A DNA stretch of 64,000 nt from Longirhabdus pacifica (GTDB taxonomy: Bacteria; Bacillota; Bacilli; Paenibacillales; DSM-105158), in NCBI RefSeq assembly GCF_004115085.1, contig NZ_QXJP01000016.1, positions 23,388-87,387 of the forward strand, given 5' to 3'. This document shows, one piece after another, positions 1 to 8,795 of the stretch. Made by a program: the position numbers and the translations under genes. The first letter of the stretch is position 1; each line of letters begins with the position of its first letter. The notes below the pieces were generated by a model. It was given only the letters and a program-made list of their open reading frames with translations, was not told where the DNA came from and did not search any database.

Positions 1-484
1 TTATTTGTATGCCACCTATAGCAACGACTGGGATAGATAGTGTGTCCGTCAATGTGCGTAGTACAGATAACCCTCTTGGAGGTAGATTTTTTTTAGAGTT
101 AGACTGAAAAATGTGACCAAACATCACATAGTCCGCTCCATCATGTTCTGCCGCTACCGCTTGCTGTATAGAGTGGACAGAACAGCCTACCTGCATTTGC
201 GGAAAATGTTTTTTTACGATAGAAACATCTAGGCTGTGATGGGCTAAGTGAACCCCTTTTGCACCAGCTGCATGTGCGATGTCCACGCGGTCATTGACGA
301 TAATTTTATTCATTGGTACTTTGCATTGATGAAGACGTTCTATAATCTGCCATAGCTCCTTCGCACTTTTTTGATTTTCGCGAAGGTGAATAAATGAAGT
401 GTAAGGATAGATCTCACGAATGATTTCTGAGATTTGCTGTACACTTTTTTGGCCGTCTGTTACAACATGAAGTTTTTTGTACAC
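1..484 (-). CDS. tenI: Thiazole tautomerase TenI / thiamine-phosphate-synthase-like, 3' end outside window
   Basis: The frame reads MYKKLHVVTDG near the N-terminus, then IHLREN, NDR, GVHLAHHSLD, GCSVHS, ADYVMFGHIF and PVVAIGGI. This is the TIM-barrel order of the ThiE/TenI family, and the LHVVTDG start with AIGGI points to TenI. In Bacillus TenI isomerises the thiazole carboxylate tautomer during thiamine synthesis. About 161 codons lie in the window and the C-terminus runs off base 1. The start is GTG 484 or TTG 487, both in frame; the ribosome binding site AGGGAG lies inside a hairpin (491-518). A TPP riboswitch just upstream confirms the thiamine context, and further thi genes probably follow beyond the edge. 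ThiE itself is the alternative. Confidence 0.88.
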   Translation of the reverse strand, partial: MYKKLHVVTDGQKSVQQISEIIREIYPYTSFIHLRENQKSAKELWQIIERLHQCKVPMNKIIVNDRVDIAHAAGAKGVHLAHHSLDVSIVKKHFPQMQVGCSVHSIQQAVAAEHDGADYVMFGHIFQSNSKKNLPPRGLSVLRTLTDTLSIPVVAIGGIQI

Positions 485-485
485 C

Positions 486-518
486 AAAAACACTCCCTAC
501 ATAAATGGATAGGGAGTG
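486..518 (-). terminator. Terminator hairpin that also contains the tenI ribosome binding site
   Basis: On the minus strand CACTCCCTA pairs with TAGGGAGTG around a 10-base loop and is followed by TTTTT. The 3' arm carries the AGGGAG ribosome binding site of tenI. The hairpin could therefore act as an intrinsic terminator and as a ribosome-blocking stem. It is the likely expression platform of the TPP aptamer directly upstream. Confidence 0.75.
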
Positions 519-562
519 ATAAAATGCACGTCAAAATAAACATAAATAGACGTAACGAGATC

Positions 563-643
563 ACTTCCCTACGCTGGTATGATCCAGATCAGGTTCAAAG
601 GGACTGGAGTCTATCCATCTCAGCCTTTACGGCGCCCCTAGTG
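563..643 (-). promoter_or_regulatory. TPP riboswitch (THI box) upstream of tenI
   Basis: The minus strand reads TAGGGGCGCC, GGCTGAGATGG, CCCTTTGAACCTGATCTGG and ATACCAGCGTAGGGAAG in order, which are the conserved blocks of the thiamine pyrophosphate aptamer. It sits about 80-160 nt before the tenI start and is followed by the hairpin at 491-518. TPP binding is expected to lower expression of the thiamine operon. Confidence 0.95.
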
Positions 644-740
644 ATAATAACGATATGTTATTGTCATCATTGATTGTTGTTCTTGTGCTTCAATGTTTAT
701 AACTTATCACGATTTTATGTTTGTGGCAACTAGAAATTTG

Positions 741-1667
741 CTAAATTTTTGCTTTTTCTATTTCTTCTTGCAATTTGTAAGCAGAACTGCGGAACAACTC
801 TTCTTCTTGTTCTGTCATTGGCACTTGCACGACCTCACGCACACCTGAAGCGTCCACAATAGAAGGAACACCAATATATACATCAGATATGCCGTGGTAA
901 TCTTTTACCAATGTGGATACCGTAAGGATGGAAGATTCGTTTCTTAAAATAGCCGTGACAATACGATCTAAGGCAAGTGCAATGGCATAGTATGTCGCGC
1001 CTTTAGCATCAATAATTTTATACGCTGCTCTTCTTGTTTCCTCTACAATTTCTTCTTTCTGCTCATCTGTTAAGGACAATGTTACGCCAGCATAGTTAGC
1101 TAAACTCCAAATCGGTGTTTCGGAATCTCCATGCTCCCCAACAATATGAGCGTGGACACTACGCGGGTCAACGTTAATTTTTTCACTAATTAAATAACGA
1201 AGCCTTGCACTATCGAGCAATGTACCTGAACCGATGACGCGATTGACAGGGAATCCGGACTTTTTCCATGAATAATAAGATAAAATATCCACTGGGTTTG
1301 TAGCAACCAGTATGATTCCGGTTTTGTTGTACTTGGTGATGCTAGAGATGATACCATCGAAGATCTCTACATTTTTCTTCAGCAAATCAATTCTTGTTTC
1401 ACCCGGTTTTTGTGCTGCCCCTGCGGCAATAATGATAATATCTGCATCAACGCAGTCACTATAGTCTCCAGCATACACATTCGTTTGTCCTACAAATGGC
1501 AAACCGTGATTCATATCCAGCGCATCGCCATACGCCTTATCTTTATTGTAATCAATAAGCACGAGCTCTGTCATTCGTTGACGCAACAATAAGGTATACG
1601 CTGTCGTGGAACCAACAGAACCTACACCTACGACGACTATTTTTTTCTTTTTTATTTGTATTGTCAC
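741..1667 (-). CDS. ldh: L-lactate dehydrogenase
   Basis: A 308-residue cytosolic NAD-dependent dehydrogenase that interconverts pyruvate and L-lactate. The Rossmann loop VVGVGSVGSTTAY is near residue 12, the NPVDI segment near 120, and the catalytic histidine motif GEHGDSETP near 175. The length matches the family. The start is GTG 1667, 4 nt behind AAAGGAGAG. An ATG two bases upstream is immediately followed by TGA and cannot be the start. It appears monocistronic. Malate dehydrogenase is the close relative, but the GEHGDSE context and flanking residues favour lactate dehydrogenase. I did not find a convincing Rex site upstream. Confidence 0.95.
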   Translation of the reverse strand: MTIQIKKKKIVVVGVGSVGSTTAYTLLLRQRMTELVLIDYNKDKAYGDALDMNHGLPFVGQTNVYAGDYSDCVDADIIIIAAGAAQKPGETRIDLLKKNVEIFDGIISSITKYNKTGIILVATNPVDILSYYSWKKSGFPVNRVIGSGTLLDSARLRYLISEKINVDPRSVHAHIVGEHGDSETPIWSLANYAGVTLSLTDEQKEEIVEETRRAAYKIIDAKGATYYAIALALDRIVTAILRNESSILTVSTLVKDYHGISDVYIGVPSIVDASGVREVVQVPMTEQEEELFRSSAYKLQEEIEKAKI

Positions 1668-1944
1668 ATTAAACTCTCCTTTATAAGTAATCCGAAACCC
1701 CTTATTTCTCCTATCTTATGTTTATATCACTCATTTCTTATCATAATACTTTCCTTAAAAGAAAGAAAGATGACAGTGTATTTGTACCACATCTGTCATA
1801 TCTGTCACCTTAAAATCAAACTTTTATGTGCAACTTGCTCCCATCATTTTAACAGTTATGATAGAATGGTGAACCATAAGGCATTATATCTCTTGTCCTC
1901 ATGCAGCTTCATTTTTATTACATGATTAATAATGGAGGTAACTT

Positions 1945-2250
1945 ATGTTAAAATCACCTGTAGAACAAGTTAGACTATCTGGATTTATAGAAGGCATGTC
2001 CTTTATTATATTGTTATTCATCGCGATGCCTCTTAAATACATTTGGGACATTCCAGAAGCGGTGTCGGTTGTTGGATCGATGCACGGTGTTTTGTTCGTC
2101 ATCTACATGCTCGCGATTGCGCTTGCCTTTTTCACATCCAAGCTATCATTTCGTTGGTCATTTGGTGCTGTGCTTGTTGCTTTCATTCCATTTGGCTATT
2201 TCATATATGATGCTAAATTGAAACAAAGTCGTTATTGGAACAAAAAATAA
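1945..2250 (+). CDS. DUF3817-type small integral membrane protein (YdzA-like)
   Basis: A 101-residue protein with three or four hydrophobic helices. It begins MLKSPVEQVRLSGFIEG and has the segment SMHGVLFVIYM, as in DUF3817 membrane proteins. The ribosome binding site is AATGGAGG, 7 nt before the ATG. The last residues are basic and hydrophilic and probably cytoplasmic. No reaction is known for the family, so none is assigned. It stands alone between ldh and the SLH-CAP gene. Confidence 0.8.
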   Translation: MLKSPVEQVRLSGFIEGMSFIILLFIAMPLKYIWDIPEAVSVVGSMHGVLFVIYMLAIALAFFTSKLSFRWSFGAVLVAFIPFGYFIYDAKLKQSRYWNKK

Positions 2251-2387
2251 ACTGCTGTACGGCAACATCACAAAACATGGATGAATTTACATGTCATCTA
2301 GATCACGACTTCTGCGAAAGAATGTCGTATAACTATGAAACAGTCTTAACCATTTAAAATGAAACTGATTAGGAAACGAGGGATAAA

Positions 2388-3824
2388 ATGAGATTCAAAT
2401 CTATTTTAGCATTTACAGTATTACTTGTTTTTACAACTATTTTTTCTGCACAAGGAGCAACTTTTTCTGATATTGAAAATCATTGGGCCGAAGATAGTCT
2501 AGAATGGGCGGCAGATAATGAAATCATTAATGGGTATGGTGACGGTTCTTACAGACCTGATCAAGATGCGACAGAAGCAGAATTTTTAGTGTTATTTTTA
2601 CGTACGTTTGGTGCAAAATTAGATATCGCAGAAGATGCTGCACACTGGGCTGAATTTTCATATCAATTTGCAGCTGAAAATAATTATCCTTTATTGGGAC
2701 AAAACAATGTCTCAAAAAGGGATAACGCTATGAAGAGAATCAACGCAGCAGAATTGATTGCTGCAGCAGATGGTCAATCTTTAAAAGGCAACGAAGCTAT
2801 CCAATATTTATTAGATCAAGGCTACAGTAAAGGAAGAACATCCTCTACAGTAGAAGGCTTTGCAGGAGAAGCACACCTTACTCGCGCAGAATCTGTTCAA
2901 TTCATTAAAAATGTGCTGGACAGCGGAATGGAAGAGTTACAGTCCGTTGAAGCAAGTGAATTAAGCAGTTTTGACATGCGTGGCATCGCAATCGGAGACA
3001 ACCTTGACAGTGTTACTGCTCAACTTGGACAACCTGGGTTCAAAGAATCAAGTAAATACGAATTTACATGGTATATATACAACGATGATTATAATCGTTA
3101 CGTGCAAATAGGTATACAAGACGATCAAGTGGTCGCTTTATATAGTAATGCAAAGCAGTGGAATTACAAAAATGATGAAATTACAGTAGATTCCAATCGA
3201 AACGATGTGCAAACGCTTTTCGGTGCACCACTAGATGGCATTAAAAAAGGAAATACGCATTTTAATTTAAACCATGATGGAACCGAATCAGGCATTTACG
3301 AAATAGACGGAAATTATGTTATTTTTTATTACGATACGTTTGACGGATACAACATCAATGCCGTTCATATTGTAGAGAAATCTGTAGAGCAAGACTTGTT
3401 CTCATTCTATGGAAGTGCAAGTGAAGCGTTAGTTAGCAGTTACGAACGACAAATTTTTGAGCAAACCAATGTGGATCGTGTAAAGCGTGGATTAGATCCT
3501 TTCATATGGGATGAACGTGCAGCAAATACAGCTCGAGCGCACAGTCAAGATATGATTGACAGAGCGTTTTTCGCTCACGTCAATCCTGATAATCAACAGG
3601 TGTGGGATCGAATGAAAGAAGACAATATTGCATATTCCATTATTGCTGAAAATATTGCTTATGGACAAACAAATGCTGCAGATGTGCAAAACGGCTGGAT
3701 GAATTCAGAAGGACATCGCACGAACATTTTGTCCGCAAATACTCGCTTAGGTGTTGGTACAGCATTTAAAGATAATGTTCCTTACTTTACGCAAAACTTC
3801 TATAAACCACAAAAAGGGGAGTAA
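2388..3824 (+). CDS. S-layer-homology plus CAP/SCP domain secreted protein
   Basis: A 478-residue exported protein. Residues 1-23 are a signal peptide ending near AQGA. Residues about 24-185 hold SLH repeats (FSDIENHWAEDSLEWAADN, then NGYGDGSYRPD), which anchor proteins to secondary cell-wall polymers. Residues about 200-330 match the CAP-associated domain (GIAIGDNLDSVTAQLGQP, then LFGAPL). Residues about 350-475 are a CAP/SCP domain with HSQDMIDRAFFAH, ENIAYG and GHRTNIL. Bacillus YlbC has the same CAP-associated plus CAP order without the SLH part. Start ATG follows GAAACGAGGG. The substrate or partner of such CAP domains is unknown. A terminator follows at 3881. Confidence 0.87.
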   Translation: MRFKSILAFTVLLVFTTIFSAQGATFSDIENHWAEDSLEWAADNEIINGYGDGSYRPDQDATEAEFLVLFLRTFGAKLDIAEDAAHWAEFSYQFAAENNYPLLGQNNVSKRDNAMKRINAAELIAAADGQSLKGNEAIQYLLDQGYSKGRTSSTVEGFAGEAHLTRAESVQFIKNVLDSGMEELQSVEASELSSFDMRGIAIGDNLDSVTAQLGQPGFKESSKYEFTWYIYNDDYNRYVQIGIQDDQVVALYSNAKQWNYKNDEITVDSNRNDVQTLFGAPLDGIKKGNTHFNLNHDGTESGIYEIDGNYVIFYYDTFDGYNINAVHIVEKSVEQDLFSFYGSASEALVSSYERQIFEQTNVDRVKRGLDPFIWDERAANTARAHSQDMIDRAFFAHVNPDNQQVWDRMKEDNIAYSIIAENIAYGQTNAADVQNGWMNSEGHRTNILSANTRLGVGTAFKDNVPYFTQNFYKPQKGE

Positions 3825-3880
3825 CTTTACTTTCCTGTCTCAAAATAAGTGATGTCACACGAAAGTAAAATAACATAACG

Positions 3881-3932
3881 AAACCTATGTCCATCACGAA
3901 GGAATATCCTAAGTGTTGTACATAGGTTTTTT
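3881..3932 (+). terminator. Intrinsic terminator of the SLH-CAP gene
   Basis: AAACCTATGT pairs exactly with ACATAGGTTT around a 29-base loop, and the 3' arm runs into a T tract. It lies 57 nt after the stop codon. Confidence 0.7.
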
Positions 3933-4007
3933 ATTTGCAAACGTTTTATTACACTTCTTACACAGAAAACATGGATGTATGATGCATGAACATGATGTCT
4001 TTTTATT

Positions 4008-4967
4008 TTACTTTTCACCATCATGCAGTACATTTTTTAGCGCGTAAGACATTTCTTTTACCGCTAATTTCGCATCACCTACGAGATGCATCATATTAGT
4101 AAAATTATGAACGAACCCTTCGTAGCATGTATGTTGTACAGGAACACCGAACTGCTCTAACTTTTCTGCATATAGCCTTCCATCGTCTGCAAGCGGATCG
4201 TATTGTGCTGTGTAGATGAGTGTCGGTGGAAGCCCTCTACCATCCTTTATCCTTAGCGGAGAAGCCAGCACTTCATCGCCTTGCTTCACATCCTGTAAGT
4301 AATGCTGCCAAAACCACATCATCGTTTCCTTTGTCAGACTGTAGGTGTAACCTGCGTTGTATGAGGCTGTCTCAAAATCATAATTCGTGACAGGTACAAT
4401 GAGCAGCTGTGCAGCAAGTTGGATGGTGCTGGATTGCTGTAATGTAATAGCAGCAGCGGCAGCCAAGTTTCCACCTGAGCTCACTCCACCGACAGCAAGG
4501 CGATCTGGGTCGCCTCCATACTGTGCAATATGATCGTAACTCCACTGTACAGCGTCCACCGCATCTTGAACTGGTAGCGGATACTGGTGTTCTGGTGCAA
4601 GCCTGTAATCTACGGAAATCACGATACATTCTGCCTGTTTCGCCATGTAAGAGCAAAAGTCATCCACACTATCTACATCCCCAAACACCCAGCCGCCACC
4701 GTGAAAATAAACGATAGCGGGCAACTTCTCACTGCTGTGTTCTGGTTTATATATTACAATAGGAAGGGCAGGATCGTTGGTGCGCATGATGTTTTTTTCA
4801 ATCACCGTCACCCCTGGCTCTCTCTTCTTTTCAAACATTTTCCTCGCTTCACCGTAAAAAAAACGTGACGCTTCAGGTTGCAATTGTGACATGGGTGGGT
4901 GTCCCAATTCCTTCATACGGGCACTAATTCGCTGCAATAATTTATCCATTTGAGGATGAACGGACAT
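4008..4967 (-). CDS. Alpha/beta hydrolase of the hormone-sensitive-lipase (esterase) family
   Basis: A 319-residue hydrolase. It has the oxyanion motif YFHGGGWVFGD near residue 85, the nucleophile elbow GGVSSGGNLA near 160 (serine in G-x-S-x-G), a likely acid in YDPLADDG near 258 and a likely histidine in GFVHNFTNM near 287. The start is taken at ATG 4967 (MSVHPQMDKLL), with GGGGA upstream; the longer frame to 5033 lacks a ribosome binding site. It overlaps the end of the upstream GNAT gene by 26 bp, so it looks like the last gene of the siderophore operon. A role in siderophore ester handling or detoxification is only inferred from position; the family is a broad carboxylesterase family. Confidence 0.82.
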   Translation of the reverse strand: MSVHPQMDKLLQRISARMKELGHPPMSQLQPEASRFFYGEARKMFEKKREPGVTVIEKNIMRTNDPALPIVIYKPEHSSEKLPAIVYFHGGGWVFGDVDSVDDFCSYMAKQAECIVISVDYRLAPEHQYPLPVQDAVDAVQWSYDHIAQYGGDPDRLAVGGVSSGGNLAAAAAITLQQSSTIQLAAQLLIVPVTNYDFETASYNAGYTYSLTKETMMWFWQHYLQDVKQGDEVLASPLRIKDGRGLPPTLIYTAQYDPLADDGRLYAEKLEQFGVPVQHTCYEGFVHNFTNMMHLVGDAKLAVKEMSYALKNVLHDGEK

Positions 4968-5568
4968 ACTCTTTTTCCCCATTCTGTATGGATTGTAGTT
5001 GTGACATGTTGGATATAAACATTTTTTTCTCAATCATCATGAGTTTCGCTTTTTTGTGTGGCAATTGTATTTCACTTAAAATATCAAACCCACATTGTTG
5101 TAAAGCAGGAATGACAATTCGATTTCTTACATCCGGCTCCACTACACAGCGTTCTGTTTCGTACATATGAAAACCAAATGATATTAAACCTCTCGTCAGT
5201 GGAATGATATATTCTTCTTTTAAATATTCTCTTTTACCTATGGCAAAGTGTGCACCAATATCGGAAGCGTCATGGTCATAATAGTTTTTAATCTGATCCT
5301 CTTCCACTTGATAAATAATAAAGTAACAAACGGGTTCACTATCCAAACTAGCGATATAAATATCTTTATGTGTGGCATCTATTGATTTTTTTAAATAGGC
5401 TTGAAATTCATCAAAAGGAATATCTAACTTCCAAAATGGAGCTAGATGCTTTTGATGCATCCATTGATAAATTAACTCGGCATCCGATTCCAAAGAAACA
5501 TGATTGACAGATACGACTTTATTATACTGAGGGTCACTATACGTAAAAGACTGGAACAAAGGTTTCAT
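4942..5568 (-). CDS. Second siderophore-type GNAT acyltransferase (AlcB/IucB/RhbD family, atypical)
   Basis: A 208-residue protein of the Acetyltransf_8 siderophore family: HLAPFWKLDIP near residue 40 and VEPDVRNRIVIPALQQCGF near 143 align with the RhbD-like protein at 8792-9433. The expected acyl-CoA loop is degenerate: GKREYLKEEYIIPL replaces the neighbour's PSYLGKGLALPLL, so the G-x-G turn is missing. The neighbour's WEAYWAKDD is FIIYQVEED here. It is translated from a GGAGGAGAG site and lies between rhbF and the hydrolase. It may transfer a different acyl group, assist the first enzyme, or be inactive. The pathway role is inferred from the operon. Confidence 0.8.
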   Translation of the reverse strand: MKPLFQSFTYSDPQYNKVVSVNHVSLESDAELIYQWMHQKHLAPFWKLDIPFDEFQAYLKKSIDATHKDIYIASLDSEPVCYFIIYQVEEDQIKNYYDHDASDIGAHFAIGKREYLKEEYIIPLTRGLISFGFHMYETERCVVEPDVRNRIVIPALQQCGFDILSEIQLPHKKAKLMMIEKKMFISNMSQLQSIQNGEKEYVRSSSNG

Positions 5569-5583
5569 CTCTCTCCTCCTATA

Positions 5584-7395
5584 CTATACGCTTGCGTACT
5601 GCTTTACTTCGTGAAGTGGATTGCGAACTTTTCCAAATTCAGATGCATGAGGTCGTTCCCCATCGTCTGCGTAACCGTAATCTAGCATGCGATTGCGGTT
5701 CAAGCATAATTTCGTCATCTCTGGCTCAAGTAAATTGAACAATGCAAATCTATCTTGCAGCTCAGGAAAACGTGTATGATACGCTTCGATAGCCTCTCGC
5801 AACGCTGTCCAAAACGACACTTCATCATAGCCGTACACATCTTCTACAATATTGGATAAGTAGCGTAAATGGCAGATGAATAAACCAGTAAAAATAAACT
5901 GACACAATCCTTCTGGTGGCTCACTTCGTAATACTTGCTTCAAGTCTGCTGTTAATGACTCCAGTTCTGGCAGCGGCTGATCGCTAATGTTGACATCATC
6001 GACAAAATCTTTCATCGCTAAGCGATGCGGCACACCATCTTTTAATACTAAAATTGTATTTTCTCCATGCGGTGAAAACACTGTGCCATATTGATATAAA
6101 TAATGAAGTAATGGCGGCAGAACTACATCGAAGAACTTTTTCATCCACTCTTCTATAGTCAGGCCAGACTGCTCTACTAGCTGTGAAATAAATGGTTTAT
6201 CCTGCCCATTGCTATATAATAGAGAAGCCAACGTTACTGCTTTCTCTCCTTCTTCTAAATACGAATAAATACTCTCTCTCCATATGCAGCCTAACATTTC
6301 AAGATATTGATAAGGTACACCTGGCATGTTTTCATAGTCATCGTGTTTCACATGCAGTGATGCAACTTCACCTAATAAAATCATGTTGCATTCTTCTTTT
6401 AAAAAGTGATCTTGTGCGTAAATGCCTTGAATATACGCCGTAATATCCGGTGCGATGACCGTCCTTTCGCCAGGCAATCCGCGATACACTAACGTGTTTA
6501 AAATACTCATCGGTAGTTTGACATGATGTTTTTGCTTATTTGTTCTGTTTACAAAAGTCCGAATGGATTGCTGTGGTAAGTAAGTATCTTCACTTTCTGT
6601 TAGTGGGATAATGTGCTTCATACCCACTTGTTCAGAGAAGAGAGGAACAATCATGTTGTTCCACTGCCAAACATGAACAGGAATGAACATATAATCGTCC
6701 GCTTGCACTTGTTGCGCCTCCAGCATAGTAGTGAATTGTTCAACTAATGTCTCACCACATTCTTTTTGAATGAAAGACTCGTATTGTATGCTGTCTAAAG
6801 ATTGAAAGGAAGCGATAGATTGATGAACCGCTATCCAAAACAGCTTTACTTCTTGTCTGCTTTCTGGAGCGAATGCAAGATAATCATCATAGCCAAACCC
6901 AATTCTTCCTTTGTTGTATGTAATCCACGGATGTCCTTCCATCTCGCCTTCAATTTCGGCATAATCTAATGACGTTAGATCGATATCGTTCTGTTGCTTA
7001 TGCGTTAAAATATGACTATCTGCGAGTAAGGTATGTTGGTATTCCTTCATGAGATGCCCCGCTGTAATCGGCTTCATCCCTATCGTAGACTGGATGTCTA
7101 TTAAAAATTGGTTACATCGAATAGCGGTAACAAATTGTCCGTTCTCTCCCCGCTCAATGGAACCTTTTATCATTTGAAAACTATCGAATAGACGTTTTTT
7201 GGCTTGAAATCGATACTCTACGCCGTTATCACATGTTAAACAGTAAGACCCTATTTTCCCCTCTTCTTTTTCCAATACCGGATGAATAATGTCTTCGTAC
7301 ATAAACTCGGTAAACATTTTTTCTAATAATTGTATGCTTGCTTGTTGCCAAATGGCAGGTTGTATATTCGGTTGCAAAAACGCATTTTCCTTCAT
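5584..7395 (-). CDS. rhbF: IucA/IucC-family NRPS-independent siderophore synthetase (RhbF/IucC-like)
   Basis: A 603-residue ATP-dependent synthetase that condenses a carboxylic acid, here probably citrate or a citryl intermediate, with an N-hydroxy-N-acetyl diamine. Visible family motifs are EGHPWITYNKGRIGFG near residue 165, VHVWQWNN near 240, a TFVNRTNKQKHHVKLP segment near 290 and FSPHGENTILVLKDG in the C-terminal half, where the ferric-reductase-like FhuF region begins. It is the sixth gene in an order identical to rhbABCDEF. Start ATG follows AAAGAGGTGG. As the last synthetase gene it probably performs the second condensation, but the order of use is inferred. Confidence 0.9.
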   Translation of the reverse strand: MKENAFLQPNIQPAIWQQASIQLLEKMFTEFMYEDIIHPVLEKEEGKIGSYCLTCDNGVEYRFQAKKRLFDSFQMIKGSIERGENGQFVTAIRCNQFLIDIQSTIGMKPITAGHLMKEYQHTLLADSHILTHKQQNDIDLTSLDYAEIEGEMEGHPWITYNKGRIGFGYDDYLAFAPESRQEVKLFWIAVHQSIASFQSLDSIQYESFIQKECGETLVEQFTTMLEAQQVQADDYMFIPVHVWQWNNMIVPLFSEQVGMKHIIPLTESEDTYLPQQSIRTFVNRTNKQKHHVKLPMSILNTLVYRGLPGERTVIAPDITAYIQGIYAQDHFLKEECNMILLGEVASLHVKHDDYENMPGVPYQYLEMLGCIWRESIYSYLEEGEKAVTLASLLYSNGQDKPFISQLVEQSGLTIEEWMKKFFDVVLPPLLHYLYQYGTVFSPHGENTILVLKDGVPHRLAMKDFVDDVNISDQPLPELESLTADLKQVLRSEPPEGLCQFIFTGLFICHLRYLSNIVEDVYGYDEVSFWTALREAIEAYHTRFPELQDRFALFNLLEPEMTKLCLNRNRMLDYGYADDGERPHASEFGKVRNPLHEVKQYASV

Positions 7396-7442
7396 CTTTC
7401 CACCTCTTTAATTTCACTTATTTTATATTATAGTCACGTTAT

Positions 7443-8795
7443 TTACACTTTCACTAACGACGGTGCATTGGCTTTCATCTGGTCTTGTTGAACTCCAAAT
7501 TGTTGGAATACATTGTTGCTTTGTGTAGGATATACCTCTTTGCCCATCAGCGTATTAATAATGACGGCATTGCGGTGTGCACCTAGCCCCAGATCAGGCG
7601 CGCCAATGCCATGCGTATGGAGTTCGCCATTTTGTACAAAAATGTGGTTGTTGACTTGTTTTTGCAGCTGTAAACGATAATCTTCCTTGACTTTATATCG
7701 TCCCAACGTATCCCAACCTATGTGGGATTGCAGTGGCGATAAGAAAGACGGAACGCGATGTTCGTAACCCGTAGCCGCGATAATCACATCACTTTCATGC
7801 TGAAAAGAGACATCTTGTTCCACTTGCTTCATATGCATGACGTATTTATGCTTACGATCTCCTTCATTTTCCTCCACATGCTCCAATGCGGTTAAGGCGG
7901 TCATGTTGACAGGAATCGTTTTCCCACCGATCGTCATGTGATACATTTTCTCGTAAATATCTGCTATCGTTTTGGCACTCATCCCTTTGTACAATAGATC
8001 TTGTGTTGGCAACACTTGATCACGAGTGGCTTGTGGCAGTTGATAAAAATAAGAAGTATAATCTGGTGAAAAGTGCTGCAAACCAAGTTTTGAATATTCC
8101 ATTGGAAAAAAGCCACGAGAACGCGTAAACCAGTTTAATTCATAATCATAAGTAGGCTGGTCATTTAATAATGCATAAAAAATTTCGCCTGCACTTTGTC
8201 CCGATCCTATGACAGTAATGGACTTTGCTTCTTTACAACGTTCTTTTTGCTGCAAAAATTGTGCAGAGTGGAACACATTATCACTTTGCAATTCTTTTAG
8301 CATGGAAGGCATTCCCGGTGTACTACCGATGCCAACAACAACGTGTTTCGCATAGTAACATACACTTTGCTGAGCTTGAACATCCAGCACTTCCACTTTG
8401 TAATAAGAAGCGCCTCCTTCTTCTATCCACTCCACCTGTTGCACTTTATGGCTAAATTGCACGTTGGATAACTTGGAAGCAACCCATTGACCGTAGTGGT
8501 TATACTCTTGACGCGGAACCAAAAAACTTTCCATAAAATAAAATTGATACAGTCGCTGGTGTTGATGCAAGTAATTGAGGAACGTGTAAGGACTAGTCGG
8601 GTCTGCCATCGTCACGACATCAGCTAAAAAGGGAACTTGCAGCGTCGTTCCGTCCAGCAGCATCCCTTCATGCCACGCAAAATTCGGTTTTTGTTCGAAA
8701 AAGATGGCATCTACTTCATTCAACGGTTCCATCATCGCAGCTAAACCTAAGTTAAAAGGTCCGATTCCAATTCCGATTACATCGTATAGCTTCAT
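7443..8795 (-). CDS. rhbE: FAD/NADPH-dependent diamine N-monooxygenase (RhbE/IucD family)
   Basis: A 450-residue flavin N-hydroxylating monooxygenase. FAD binding is shown by DVIGIGIGPFNLGLAAM at residues 5-21, the substrate region by HEGMLLDGTTLQVPF, NADPH binding by VIGSGQSAGEIFYALL near 200, and the C-terminal family motif by IIAATGYEHRVPS near 340. In the rhb pathway it hydroxylates 1,3-diaminopropane; IucD acts on lysine and PvdA on ornithine. The decarboxylase and aminotransferase in the same operon favour diaminopropane. The start codon overlaps the end of the upstream GNAT gene by 4 bp, indicating translational coupling. Confidence 0.92.
   Translation of the reverse strand: MKLYDVIGIGIGPFNLGLAAMMEPLNEVDAIFFEQKPNFAWHEGMLLDGTTLQVPFLADVVTMADPTSPYTFLNYLHQHQRLYQFYFMESFLVPRQEYNHYGQWVASKLSNVQFSHKVQQVEWIEEGGASYYKVEVLDVQAQQSVCYYAKHVVVGIGSTPGMPSMLKELQSDNVFHSAQFLQQKERCKEAKSITVIGSGQSAGEIFYALLNDQPTYDYELNWFTRSRGFFPMEYSKLGLQHFSPDYTSYFYQLPQATRDQVLPTQDLLYKGMSAKTIADIYEKMYHMTIGGKTIPVNMTALTALEHVEENEGDRKHKYVMHMKQVEQDVSFQHESDVIIAATGYEHRVPSFLSPLQSHIGWDTLGRYKVKEDYRLQLQKQVNNHIFVQNGELHTHGIGAPDLGLGAHRNAVIINTLMGKEVYPTQSNNVFQQFGVQQDQMKANAPSLVKV

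Noticed and set aside
1666..1671. ATG two bases upstream of the ldh GTG start
   Set aside because: It is followed at once by TGA (ATGTGA), so it cannot start ldh; GTG 1667 fits the ribosome binding site and the frame.
1680..1944. Rex operator upstream of ldh
   Set aside because: I looked for a TTGTGAA-N6-TTCACAA-type palindrome and found none; the ATCTGTCATATCTGTCA direct repeat does not match it.
4378..4868. Open frames on both strands inside the alpha/beta hydrolase gene
   Set aside because: They are shadows of the hydrolase frame with no ribosome binding site and low-complexity sequence rich in Cys, Arg and Ser.
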